From Gelidibacter maritimus (GTDB taxonomy: Bacteria; Bacteroidota; Bacteroidia; Flavobacteriales; Flavobacteriaceae), in NCBI RefSeq assembly GCF_014062315.1, contig NZ_JACGLT010000003.1:364798-428797 (forward strand): a DNA stretch of 64,000 nucleotides. Reading direction: 5' to 3'. Shown piece after piece: positions 8,975 to 17,061 of the stretch; within the stretch, counting starts at the first letter, position 1; each line of letters starts with the position of its first letter. Position numbers and translations under genes: made by a program. The notes under the pieces were generated by a model. It did no database searches, was not told where the DNA came from, and saw only the letters and a list, made by a program, of their open reading frames with translations.

Positions 8975-9005
8975 TTTGTTCAGATTTAAATAATTCGTAC
9001 TTTTG
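8975..9005 (+). promoter_or_regulatory. Promoter of tig (TTTG-N19-TACTTTTG)
   Basis: TTTG at 8975-8978 and TACTTTTG at 8998-9005 are separated by exactly 19 bases, a full match to the flavobacterial housekeeping promoter. Transcription would start near 9012, leaving an untranslated leader of about 150 bases before tig. Confidence 0.8.
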
Positions 9006-9079
9006 CATCCCGATTTTCTGATAGTCCATCAAGCATTATTCGGTCTGTTTTAAAGCAAAAAGTTAGACCTAAATTGAAC

Positions 9080-9106
9080 AAATTTCTACTTATAAAGTGG
9101 AAATTT
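9080..9106 (+). promoter_or_regulatory. 12-bp hairpin in the tig 5' leader
   Basis: Bases 9080-9091 pair with 9095-9106 over 12 positions (one G-U pair) around the three-base loop ATA. It is not followed by a T-run, so it is not a plain terminator. It sits 56 bases before the tig start codon and about 70 bases into the predicted transcript, suggesting cis-regulation or mRNA stability control. Confidence 0.5.
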
Positions 9107-9162
9107 TGGCAGATTTGAAAATCACTAAAAAATAATATGCCATTGGCTTTATTAATTATACT

Positions 9163-10485
9163 ATGAATATTACAAGAGAAAACATTGACGCATTAAATGC
9201 TGTTTTAAAAGTAGATATCGCTAAAGAAGACTATAGTGATAAGGTGGAAAAAATCCTTTCAGATTACCGTAAGTCGGCCAATATTCCTGGATTTAGAAAG
9301 GGGCATGTGCCAATGACCATGGTGAAAAAACAATATGGCAAAGCAGTGTTGGTTGATGAGGTCAACAAACTTTTGCAGGATGCGCTTAACAAGTATTTGA
9401 CTGAAGAGAAATTAGACGTTCTAGGTAATCCGTTGCCAAAGGCCCAAGATGATTTAGATTGGGATGCTGATTCTTTCACATTTGAGTTTGAATTGGGGCT
9501 CGCGCCAGAATTTGAAGTAGAGCTAAAGAGCAAAGATCCAATCACTCATTACAGCATTGTTGCTGACGATAAAATGATTGACGACCAAGTAGAGCATATT
9601 CGCAAGCAATATGGCAAATTGATATCTCAAGATGCTGTGACCAAAGACTCTGAGATTGTTGGCGTATTTGTAAATGAAGAAAAGGAAATCAACAACAAAG
9701 CAACGTTTACCTTAGATAAGGTAAAAAGTAAAACCGCTGAAAAAGCGTTAATTGGTGCTAAGGTTGGTGATGTGGTCACTTTAAAAACTAAAGGTTTGTT
9801 CAAAGATGATCACGATTTGATGAGTTTTTTAAAAGTAGCACATGATGATGCCCATGAATTGGATGTTGACGTTACTTTTACCATTGAAGAAATAAACACC
9901 AGAGAATTGGCTGACTTGGACCAAGAGCTGTTTGATAAATTATTTGGTCCAGGGGTTGTGTCGTCTGTAACTGAATTGAAAGCTAAGATTAAGGAAGACT
10001 CCGAAAAGCAATTCGGACAACAAGGCGATCAGAAATTTATTAATGACGTCACTGAGTATTTAGTAGAGAATACAAAATTTGACCTTCCGGCAGCATTCTT
10101 GCAAAAATGGATGCAAACCGCTGGTGAAGATCCGTTAGATGCAGATCAGGCTAAAGAAGAGTATGAAAATTCTGAAAAAAGCATGCGTTACCAATTGATT
10201 GAAGGTAAAATAATTGAAAAGCATAACTTGCAAGTTACTTTTGATGATTTGAAGGACTTTGCTAAAGAAATGATCAAGGTGCAAATGGCACAATTTGGTC
10301 AGACAGATCCTCAAGATAAAGAGTTAGAGGATATTGCAGCTCGTATCTTGTCCAATAAAGACGAGGTCAAACGTTTGTCTGAGCAATTGATGAGCCAGAA
10401 ACTTCTTGAACTATACAAAAAAGAAGCTAACCGCGAGGAAAAGGAAATTACTTATGATGATTTTGTAAAAGAGTTTTACAGCTAG
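9163..10485 (+). CDS. tig: Trigger factor chaperone
   Basis: Trigger factor is the ribosome-bound chaperone that receives nascent chains at the exit tunnel. The 440-residue protein starts MNITREN and carries the ribosome-binding loop FRKGHVP near residue 45 (consensus GFRxGxxP). The middle PPIase domain is degenerate, as in other Bacteroidota, and the C-terminal half is the helical cradle. It is the first gene of a tig-clpP-clpX neighbourhood, a widely conserved order. It has its own strong promoter and terminator, so clpP is transcribed separately at least in part. Confidence 0.95.
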   Translation: MNITRENIDALNAVLKVDIAKEDYSDKVEKILSDYRKSANIPGFRKGHVPMTMVKKQYGKAVLVDEVNKLLQDALNKYLTEEKLDVLGNPLPKAQDDLDWDADSFTFEFELGLAPEFEVELKSKDPITHYSIVADDKMIDDQVEHIRKQYGKLISQDAVTKDSEIVGVFVNEEKEINNKATFTLDKVKSKTAEKALIGAKVGDVVTLKTKGLFKDDHDLMSFLKVAHDDAHELDVDVTFTIEEINTRELADLDQELFDKLFGPGVVSSVTELKAKIKEDSEKQFGQQGDQKFINDVTEYLVENTKFDLPAAFLQKWMQTAGEDPLDADQAKEEYENSEKSMRYQLIEGKIIEKHNLQVTFDDLKDFAKEMIKVQMAQFGQTDPQDKELEDIAARILSNKDEVKRLSEQLMSQKLLELYKKEANREEKEITYDDFVKEFYS

Positions 10486-10512
10486 TAATTATAATTAAAT
10501 CGTTATCTTTAG

Positions 10513-10545
10513 AGCGTAAAACTATCTGGTTTTACGCTTTTTTTT
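10513..10545 (+). terminator. Rho-independent terminator of tig
   Basis: AGCGTAAAAC (10513-10522) and GTTTTACGCT (10529-10538) form a perfect 10-bp stem with loop TATCTG, followed by eight T residues. Confidence 0.93.
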
Positions 10546-10616
10546 GACACTATAATAGTCATACAATTTTCCTAGTGATGCTGGGATTTTACGAATTTAA
10601 GAACTAAATAATATTT

Positions 10617-11300
10617 ATGGATTACGGAAAAGAATTTGAAAAATTCGCAATAAAAGATCAAGGTATTAGCAGTACCTACTATAATCAAATCATGAACAGT
10701 ATGTATCCTGTTGGTTTGACGCCTAACATTATTGAAGAACGTCAGATGAATGCAGTTGCAATGGACGTGTTTTCGAGATTGATGATGGATCGTATCATTT
10801 TTATGGGGACGGCCATTAATGATCAAGTGGCAAATATCATTCAAGCGCAATTGTTGTTTTTGGAAAGTACAGATGCTGCCAAAGACATTCAAATATATAT
10901 CAACTCTCCTGGTGGAAGTGTTTATGCCGGACTTGGTATCTATGACACCATGCAGCTTATTAAACCAGATGTGGCAACAATATGCACCGGAATGGCAGCG
11001 TCAATGGGTGCTGTTTTATTATGTGCTGGTGAAAAGGGTAAACGTAGTGGTTTAACCCATTCTCGTGTCATGATTCACCAACCATTAGGTGGTGCCCAAG
11101 GGCAGGCTAGTGATATTGAAATCACCGCCAGAGAAATTGTTACCTTAAAAGAAGAGCTCTATAAAATTATCAGTAAACACACAGGTCAGGACTATGACAA
11201 AGTGTACGAGGATAGTGATAGAGATTACTGGATGAAAGCCGAAAAAGCCAAGGAATATGGCATGATTGATGAGGTTTTATCGAGTGCGAAGAAGGAGTAG
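10617..11300 (+). CDS. clpP: ATP-dependent Clp protease proteolytic subunit
   Basis: ClpP forms the tetradecameric serine-protease chamber that degrades substrates fed by ClpX. The 227-residue protein has catalytic Ser129 in GMAASMG, His154 in MIHQPLGG, and the Asp in the DSDRDYWM segment. The INSPGGSV oxyanion region is at 95-102. The N-terminal about 30 residues are a likely processed propeptide. It is followed 60 bases later by clpX. No perfect TAnnTTTG element is visible in the interval after the tig terminator. Confidence 0.97.
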   Translation: MDYGKEFEKFAIKDQGISSTYYNQIMNSMYPVGLTPNIIEERQMNAVAMDVFSRLMMDRIIFMGTAINDQVANIIQAQLLFLESTDAAKDIQIYINSPGGSVYAGLGIYDTMQLIKPDVATICTGMAASMGAVLLCAGEKGKRSGLTHSRVMIHQPLGGAQGQASDIEITAREIVTLKEELYKIISKHTGQDYDKVYEDSDRDYWMKAEKAKEYGMIDEVLSSAKKE

Positions 11301-11360
11301 TTACCGATTCATCAATATCGATTAAAGTATAATTTGAAATTAATGAAGAATTAAAGAGTT

Positions 11361-12593
11361 ATGGCAAAGGAAGATTTGGAATGTTCGTTTTGTGGTAGGA
11401 AAAAGCCAGAAACCAATTTATTGATCGCAGGGTTGGATGCACATATATGTGATAAGTGTATTGAGCAAGCCCATGGGATTGTTTTGGAAGAATCAAAACA
11501 AAGTAGTAATACGGAATTGTCGTCAGAATTGATGCTTAAAAAACCTAAGCAAATCAAAGAATTTCTTGACGAATACATTATCGGTCAAGAATATTCCAAG
11601 AAAGTGATGTCTGTGGCCGTTTATAACCATTACAAACGGTTGTTACAACCGGCAAGTAAAGATGATATTGACATTCAGAAGAGTAATGTCATCATGGTAG
11701 GACAAACCGGAACCGGAAAAACCTTAATGGCAAAAACCATTGCAAAAATGCTCAATGTACCATTGGCCATTGTCGATGCAACTGTTTTGACAGAAGCAGG
11801 GTACGTTGGTGAAGATGTGGAAGGTATTTTAACACGCTTATTGCAAGTTGCCGATTACAATCTTGAAAAGGCAGAAAAGGGGATTGTGTTTATTGATGAA
11901 ATCGATAAGATTGCCCGTAAAAGTGACAACCCATCCATTACGAGGGATGTATCTGGAGAAGGCGTGCAGCAAGCTTTACTGAAATTATTGGAAGGTACTA
12001 CCGTAAACGTTCCGCCGAAAGGAGGGCGTAAGCATCCTGATCAAAAATTCATAGAAGTCAATACAGAACATATTCTATTTATTGCTGGTGGTGCTTTTGA
12101 CGGCATTGAACGTATGATATCAAAACGCCTCAATATGGCCGCTATAGGTTATAAGGCCGCATCGCAGGATGACATATTGGATACTGACAATTTGTTGCAA
12201 TATATCATACCAAAGGACTTGAAGGATTTTGGTCTAATTCCGGAAATCATCGGTCGTTTACCGGTTTTAAGCTATATGGATCCATTGGATGCTAAAACTT
12301 TGAAGGCCATTTTAACCCAGCCAAAAAATGCCATTATCAAACAGTATGAGAAATTGTTTGAGATGGATGACATTAAGTTCACCATTACGGACGGTGCCTT
12401 GGATTATATTGTCACCAAGGCTATTGAATACAAATTGGGGGCAAGAGGACTGAGGTCTCTGTGTGAAGAGATTTTAACGGATGCCATGTTTGAACTGCCA
12501 AGCAGTAAAGAGAAAAAACTGCATGTCACTAAAGAATATGCCGAAGAAAAATTGGATAAATCCACTTTAAACCGATTAAAAGCGGTCTCTTAA
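11361..12593 (+). CDS. clpX: ATP-dependent Clp protease ATPase subunit ClpX
   Basis: This 410-residue AAA+ unfoldase has an N-terminal zinc-binding domain with Cys8, Cys11, Cys30 and Cys33. The Walker A GQTGTGKT lies near residue 117, the pore loop GYVG just after it, and Walker [10 protein letters not shown] near 180. The C-terminal sensor region GARGLRS is present. It docks on ClpP to degrade tagged proteins. Length and motifs are complete. A strong terminator follows immediately. Confidence 0.97.
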   Translation: MAKEDLECSFCGRKKPETNLLIAGLDAHICDKCIEQAHGIVLEESKQSSNTELSSELMLKKPKQIKEFLDEYIIGQEYSKKVMSVAVYNHYKRLLQPASKDDIDIQKSNVIMVGQTGTGKTLMAKTIAKMLNVPLAIVDATVLTEAGYVGEDVEGILTRLLQVADYNLEKAEKGIVFIDEIDKIARKSDNPSITRDVSGEGVQQALLKLLEGTTVNVPPKGGRKHPDQKFIEVNTEHILFIAGGAFDGIERMISKRLNMAAIGYKAASQDDILDTDNLLQYIIPKDLKDFGLIPEIIGRLPVLSYMDPLDAKTLKAILTQPKNAIIKQYEKLFEMDDIKFTITDGALDYIVTKAIEYKLGARGLRSLCEEILTDAMFELPSSKEKKLHVTKEYAEEKLDKSTLNRLKAVS

Positions 12594-12610
12594 AAATAAT
12601 TATATATTAA

Positions 12611-12645
12611 AAAAACCACTCTTTACAGGGTGGTTTTTTTTTTTT
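12611..12645 (+). terminator. Rho-independent terminator of clpX
   Basis: ACCACTCT and AGGGTGGT form an 8-bp stem (one G-U) with loop TTAC, flanked by an A-run on the left and a 13-base T-run on the right. Confidence 0.92.
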
Positions 12646-12913
12646 GGATTTAAAATTAATATTGCAGGAACAATGCTTTGAATAGATGATCAATAAAAAT
12701 CTATTTTTTAATGGTTTTAAAATCCAGCATCCAAACCAATTGTTTTTGAAGGATTAATTGGTTAAACTACATTTTAATGTGTTTTATGGTTTGCTGTACC
12801 GTAAATATAGAAGCATAATTGTAAGATAAAAATTACAGGAACGGTTTTTAGACCAACCTTATGTTATTCTCGATATAAAAATTAGAAATGTTATTTTTTG
12901 CGTTAAACTACAA
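12646..12913. other. Convergent intergenic region, no gene seen
   Basis: This AT-rich stretch separates the clpX terminator from the 3' end of the GH3-like gene. I see no open frame with coding character, no tRNA and no strong terminator for the minus-strand gene. It is mostly degenerate AT sequence. Confidence 0.6.
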
Positions 12914-14428
12914 CTACGCGTTCAACGTGAGTAGGGCATCCATATAATGACGGGTGTTTGAAAGCCTTGGTACTTTATGTTGGCCACCTAATTTATCTTG
13001 TTGTTTCAGCCAATCATAGAATAACTGCTGTCTTGCGATGTTTATTTTAGGACTATTGAGTGTAATGTTATTGTATCGCTTTGCTTCATAATCGGAATTC
13101 AATGATTTCAGAGTATTGTCTAATAGCTCATTAAAGTAATTGATGTCCTGTGGGGGTGTTTTGAATTCAATGAGCCACTCATGCGCGCCTTTGTCCTTGC
13201 CGCTCATAAAAATAGGAGCGGCCGTATAATCAACAATCTGCGATTTCGTTTTCTGACACACTTGCTTTAAGGCATCTTCAGCATTCTCAATAATCAGTTC
13301 TTCGCCAAATACGTTGATATGATGTTTTGTCCGTCCGCTTACTTTTATGCGATAGGGCTTCAATGATGTAAACCGGATGGTATCACCAATCATATAGCGC
13401 CAAAGTCCGGCATTGGTAGTAATCACCACAGCGTAATTTTTATTGGTCTCAACTTCTGCTAATGGAATGATGCGCTGCTGAGGTGTGCCGTAGGCGTCCA
13501 TGGGGATGAATTCGTAAAAGATGCCGTAATCCAACATAAGTAGCAGTTCACTTGAACTGTTTTGATCTTGGATAGCGAAAAAGCCTTCCGACGCGTTATA
13601 AATTTCGTAATACCGGAAATCCTTTCGTGGTAAAATAGCTTTGTACTGATCTATATAAGGTAGAAAGCTTACTCCACCATGAAAATAAACTTCCAAATTT
13701 GGCCAAATTTCAAAGATACTCTCCTTGTTGGTAGTTTCCAGAACATTGTTCAATAGTACCAACATCCAAGAAGGAACTCCCGCGAGGCTGGTCACATTTT
13801 CGTTGATGGTTTCATTTACTATGGCTTGCATTTTATGTTCCCAATCGTCCATCAACGATACTTTACTGCTGGGTGTACTACTATATTCGGCCCAAAATGG
13901 CATATTATCAATTAAAATTGCAGATAAATCACCAAAGACAGTCCCATTTTCTTTATACAACTCTTTACTGCCACCAAGCCTTAAACTCTTTCCAGTAAAT
14001 AATTGGGCGTTTTCATTGTTATTGAGGTACATGCACAATAAATCCTTGCTGGCGGCATAATGGCATTCTTCTAAAGATTCCGTACTTACCGGAATAAACT
14101 TGCTCTTTGCATTGGTAGTACCACTTGATTTGGCAAACCATTTTATGGGTGACGGCCAGAAAATATTGTTTTCTCCCCTTCGAGCCCTTTCAATATCCGC
14201 TTGGTTTTCTTCGTAAGTGGTGATGGGGACCCTTTCCGAGAACGTCTTGTAATTTGTAATGCTCGCAAAATCATAGCGTCTACCAATTTCAGTGTCTTTT
14301 GCCGTAAAGAGCAGATCTTGTAGTAGTTCATTCTGTACTTCATTAGGGTACTTTAAGAACAATTCAATTTGATGGAATCGTTTTTTTAAGAACCATGAAG
14401 CAATTGAATTAACTAAAGGGATTGGCAT
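12914..14428 (-). CDS. GH3 auxin-responsive promoter family protein (acyl-adenylate-forming amidotransferase-like)
   Basis: This 504-residue GH3-family protein belongs to the adenylating (ANL) superfamily, whose plant members conjugate amino acids to hormones. Visible segments are the AKSSGTTNAKSKFIPVS phosphate-binding loop (about residue 96), YNASEGFF, and YRIKVSGRTKHHINVFGEELI near the C-terminal hinge. The start at MPIPLVNSIASWFLKKRF is chosen because it is the family's usual N-terminus. A 40-codon upstream extension is hydrophobic and overlaps the divergent DUF2797 gene. The bacterial substrate is unknown, and no partner gene in the window suggests one. Confidence 0.85.
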   Translation of the reverse strand: MPIPLVNSIASWFLKKRFHQIELFLKYPNEVQNELLQDLLFTAKDTEIGRRYDFASITNYKTFSERVPITTYEENQADIERARRGENNIFWPSPIKWFAKSSGTTNAKSKFIPVSTESLEECHYAASKDLLCMYLNNNENAQLFTGKSLRLGGSKELYKENGTVFGDLSAILIDNMPFWAEYSSTPSSKVSLMDDWEHKMQAIVNETINENVTSLAGVPSWMLVLLNNVLETTNKESIFEIWPNLEVYFHGGVSFLPYIDQYKAILPRKDFRYYEIYNASEGFFAIQDQNSSSELLLMLDYGIFYEFIPMDAYGTPQQRIIPLAEVETNKNYAVVITTNAGLWRYMIGDTIRFTSLKPYRIKVSGRTKHHINVFGEELIIENAEDALKQVCQKTKSQIVDYTAAPIFMSGKDKGAHEWLIEFKTPPQDINYFNELLDNTLKSLNSDYEAKRYNNITLNSPKINIARQQLFYDWLKQQDKLGGQHKVPRLSNTRHYMDALLTLNA

Positions 14429-14501
14429 ATTTATAGTATCTTTAAAGACTAAAAATAACACTTTTTTTAAATTAATTCTTCTAAATAAAAATTTTAAATA
14501 A

Positions 14502-15296
14502 ATGACGTACCAAGGGGTTTTGACCAAAATGGAAACTGAGTTTTCCAATCCTATTCAATACTATCTTGTTTTTGAAAATGACTTCATCAATATGAACCAG
14601 TTATTGGATAAAGCAATCATGATTCAATTTGTTGGATACCAATGTCTCAACTGTACACTTGATAGACCAATATACCGACAAGGGTTTTGTAAAAGTTGTT
14701 TTTTTGATATTCCGCAAGCCGCAGATTGGATTATGAAACCAGAGTTGAGTACGGCACATTTAGATATAGAGGACCGCGATTTGGCTTATGAAAAGCAGGT
14801 GCAATTAAAACCTCATATAGTATATTTGGCAAATTCTAGTAATGTCAAGGTAGGTGTGACTAGAAAGTCTCAGGTACCCACACGCTGGATTGATCAAGGT
14901 GCACATGAAGCTATTGAAATTGTTGAAGTGCCCAATCGGTACCTTGCGGGAATTACAGAAGTGGCCTTAAAAGATCATGTGGCTGATAAGACAAATTGGC
15001 GTACCATGTTAAAGAACGAGATTGTTGATGAGGATCTGGTTGAGTGGCGAGATAGATTAAAACAATATATTCCTACAGAAGCGTTAGCGTATTATATTGC
15101 CAATAATAAAGAAACCAATATAGAATTTCCAGTTAGCCAATATCCTGAGAAGCCAAAAAGCCTAAATTTAGATAAAACCCCAAACTATCAAGGTGTTCTA
15201 AAAGGGATTAAGGGCCAATACCTCATTTATGAAGATCAAACGGTATTTAATATTCGAAGTAATGAAGGTTACGTTGTAGCGCTCTCCATAGCTTGA
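14502..15296 (+). CDS. DUF2797 zinc-binding protein
   Basis: The 264-residue cytosolic protein is of the DUF2797 family, common in Bacteroidota and Actinobacteria. An N-terminal zinc-ribbon-like cluster, CLNC near residue 45 and CKSC about 17 residues later, is followed by a GIY-YIG-like region with VYLANSSNVKVGVTRKSQVPTRWIDQGA. Function is unknown; the zinc cluster suggests nucleic-acid or protein binding. It is divergent from the GH3-like gene across 73 bases, which must hold both promoters. Confidence 0.85.
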   Translation: MTYQGVLTKMETEFSNPIQYYLVFENDFINMNQLLDKAIMIQFVGYQCLNCTLDRPIYRQGFCKSCFFDIPQAADWIMKPELSTAHLDIEDRDLAYEKQVQLKPHIVYLANSSNVKVGVTRKSQVPTRWIDQGAHEAIEIVEVPNRYLAGITEVALKDHVADKTNWRTMLKNEIVDEDLVEWRDRLKQYIPTEALAYYIANNKETNIEFPVSQYPEKPKSLNLDKTPNYQGVLKGIKGQYLIYEDQTVFNIRSNEGYVVALSIA

Positions 15297-15506
15297 TGTT
15301 AAGTATTAACATTAATTTAGAACTGAAAACTTTTGAAAGGGAGCTGGAATTTGTAAATTAAGGATGTGAAAGTCAATGCATAGGGTTGCATACAGGCTCG
15401 GTAGTTTTTTGTATGGTCATTGAGATTTATGGTGTTTATTTTGGTGCCTAAAATCTTGCGATAGTATGTTACGACTTTCTCTATACGAACCTTAAATATA
15501 GAAATC

Positions 15507-15740
15507 ATGAAAATTCCGGTAATGTTCTACGTCGTGGTAACCACCTTGTTATTGGTGACCTTAACCATCATGGTAGCTATGGATATGCCTTTTAATTGGG
15601 TGTTCTATCTTACGTGTTTGGGGCAGGTACTTGTGGTTGTAATGGTTTATAAAGTGCTACGAGATAATTACGCTACCGATAAAACTTTCGAAGATTTTTA
15701 CGAAGACCATCCTATCGGAAAACAAAAAATCACGTCATAA
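15507..15740 (+). CDS. Small conserved membrane protein, two helices
   Basis: This 77-residue protein has two hydrophobic helices (about residues 5-25 and 30-50) followed by a charged cytosolic tail containing TFEDFYEDHP. Function is unknown to me. Its stop codon lies in the loop of a strong bidirectional terminator, and coding composition looks real. A 210-base interval precedes it, with no recognised promoter or other gene. Confidence 0.7.
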   Translation: MKIPVMFYVVVTTLLLVTLTIMVAMDMPFNWVFYLTCLGQVLVVVMVYKVLRDNYATDKTFEDFYEDHPIGKQKITS

Positions 15741-15758
15741 TCATATAACGTGATTTTT
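15725..15758. terminator. Bidirectional terminator between the small membrane protein and rpsU
   Basis: AAAAATCACGT (15725-15735) pairs perfectly with ACGTGATTTTT (15748-15758) around a 12-base loop containing the stop codon of the plus-strand gene. The A/T-flanked symmetric stem can stop transcription from both sides. Confidence 0.88.
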
Positions 15759-15790
15759 AATGTCATTCTAATTTAATGTCATTTTAAAAA

Positions 15791-15985
15791 CTACATGTTT
15801 TCTTGATCTCTTAAATTTTGAATATAAGCTGCCTTTTGCATTTGCCTTCTTTTTCTAACAGATGGTTTGGTGAAATACTGATTTTCTCTCAGAGTTTGCA
15901 TGACTTTCACATTTCTGTGTTTACGCTTATAACGCTTAATGGCGCGTTCGATGTTTTCACCTTCTTTAATTTCGATTCTTAACAT
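15791..15985 (-). CDS. rpsU: 30S ribosomal protein bS21
   Basis: This 64-residue basic protein has the bS21 pattern: IEIKEGENIERAIKRYKRK at the N-terminus and a KPSVRKRRQMQKAAYIQ tail. In Bacteroidota bS21 helps hide the 16S anti-Shine-Dalgarno end, with a conserved Tyr54 capping it; Tyr54 is present here. The 33 bases between rpoD and this gene contain no AGGAGG-like sequence. It is downstream of rpoD on the same strand. A second rpsU elsewhere in the genome is possible and cannot be excluded. Confidence 0.93.
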   Translation of the reverse strand: MLRIEIKEGENIERAIKRYKRKHRNVKVMQTLRENQYFTKPSVRKRRQMQKAAYIQNLRDQENM

Positions 15986-16018
15986 ATATAGTTTTTATAG
16001 TGTATGGTGTATTTAAGA

Positions 16019-16882
16019 CTATCCTAAATACGTTTTTAATATTTTACTTTTTGACGTGTGCTTTAATCGTTTAATACCTTTTTCACGTATTTGACGGACA
16101 CGTTCTCTGGTTAAATCAAAAGTCTTGCCAATTTCGTCCAATGTCATCGGCGGCTGATTGCTCAATCCGAAATTCAGTCGGATCACATCACTTTCTCTTT
16201 GTGATAACGTGTTGAGCGCTCTGTCAATTTCCAAACTTAACGACTCAGTCATTAAAAGTCGGTCCGGTCTTGGAGAATCATTGGAGGAAACCACATCATA
16301 TAAACTTGAGGTTTCTCCTTCTCTTAAAGGCGCATCCATTGAGACATGACGTCCAGAAATTTTCATGGACTGCTTCACATCCTTAATGGTCAAATCCAAC
16401 TCCTTGGCAATTTCTGCAGCACTTGGCGGACGTTCGTGCGCTTGCTCCAAAAACGAATAGGCCTTATTGATCTTATTGATCGAACCAATTTTGTTCAAAG
16501 GTAATCTAACTATTCGAGATTGTTCTGCTAAAGCTTGAAGAATTGCTTGTCTAATCCACCAAACAGCATAAGAAATAAATTTAAAACCTCTAGTTTCGTC
16601 AAAACGTTTTGCAGCTTTAACCAATCCGGCGTTACCTTCGTTAATCAAATCGGGTAAGGTTAAACCTTGATTTTGATATTGTTTGGCCACAGATACAACA
16701 AATCGGAGGTTAGCGGTTGTCAGCTTATCCAAAGCTTCTTGATCTCCCTCTCTAATACGTTGCGCCAATTCCACTTCTTCATCTGCTGTAATCAAGGGCA
16801 GTTTACTAATATCCTGAAGATATTTATCAAGGGATTTGGATTCTCTGTTTGTAACCTGCTTTGTAATTTTTAATTGCCTCAT
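16019..16882 (-). CDS. rpoD: Primary sigma factor RpoD (sigma-70, Bacteroidota short form)
   Basis: The 287-residue housekeeping sigma factor lacks region 1.1, as is normal for Bacteroidota. Region 1.2 begins [19 protein letters not shown], region 2 includes [16 protein letters not shown] and [22 protein letters not shown], and region 4 carries the helix-turn-helix [18 protein letters not shown]. It directs RNA polymerase to TTG-N18/19-TAnnTTTG promoters, several of which occur in this window. It is followed by rpsU and preceded by a perfect -7 element. Confidence 0.97.
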   Translation of the reverse strand: MRQLKITKQVTNRESKSLDKYLQDISKLPLITADEEVELAQRIREGDQEALDKLTTANLRFVVSVAKQYQNQGLTLPDLINEGNAGLVKAAKRFDETRGFKFISYAVWWIRQAILQALAEQSRIVRLPLNKIGSINKINKAYSFLEQAHERPPSAAEIAKELDLTIKDVKQSMKISGRHVSMDAPLREGETSSLYDVVSSNDSPRPDRLLMTESLSLEIDRALNTLSQRESDVIRLNFGLSNQPPMTLDEIGKTFDLTRERVRQIREKGIKRLKHTSKSKILKTYLG

Positions 16883-16942
16883 GTAGTCTCTTTTGTTTTA
16901 ATGAACGTTAACCCTACAGTATAACTATTTAAACGACAAAAG

Positions 16943-16950
16943 CAAACATA
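16943..16950 (-). promoter_or_regulatory. Bacteroidota -7 promoter element upstream of rpoD
   Basis: TATGTTTG on the minus strand matches TAnnTTTG exactly, 60 bases before the rpoD start. No TTG is found at the expected upstream spacing, so strength is uncertain. Confidence 0.5.
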
Positions 16951-17061
16951 CTCACAATACTTTAACATAATTGGATAATTTTTTTTAAATTAGAGGCTGT
17001 TTTTGCCCAAAATCCAATAAATTCTCCAATTTCTGATATCACAAGCGTGATTCCAATTTCT

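Noticed and set aside
10544..10556. E. coli-like TTGACA next to TATAAT before clpP
   Set aside because: The two hexamers are adjacent rather than 17 bases apart, the TTGACA lies in the tig terminator T-run, and flavobacterial sigma does not use this consensus.
14429..14548. 40-codon upstream extension of the GH3-like gene
   Set aside because: It overlaps the start of the divergent DUF2797 gene and does not resemble the family N-terminus; the ATG at 14428 is better.
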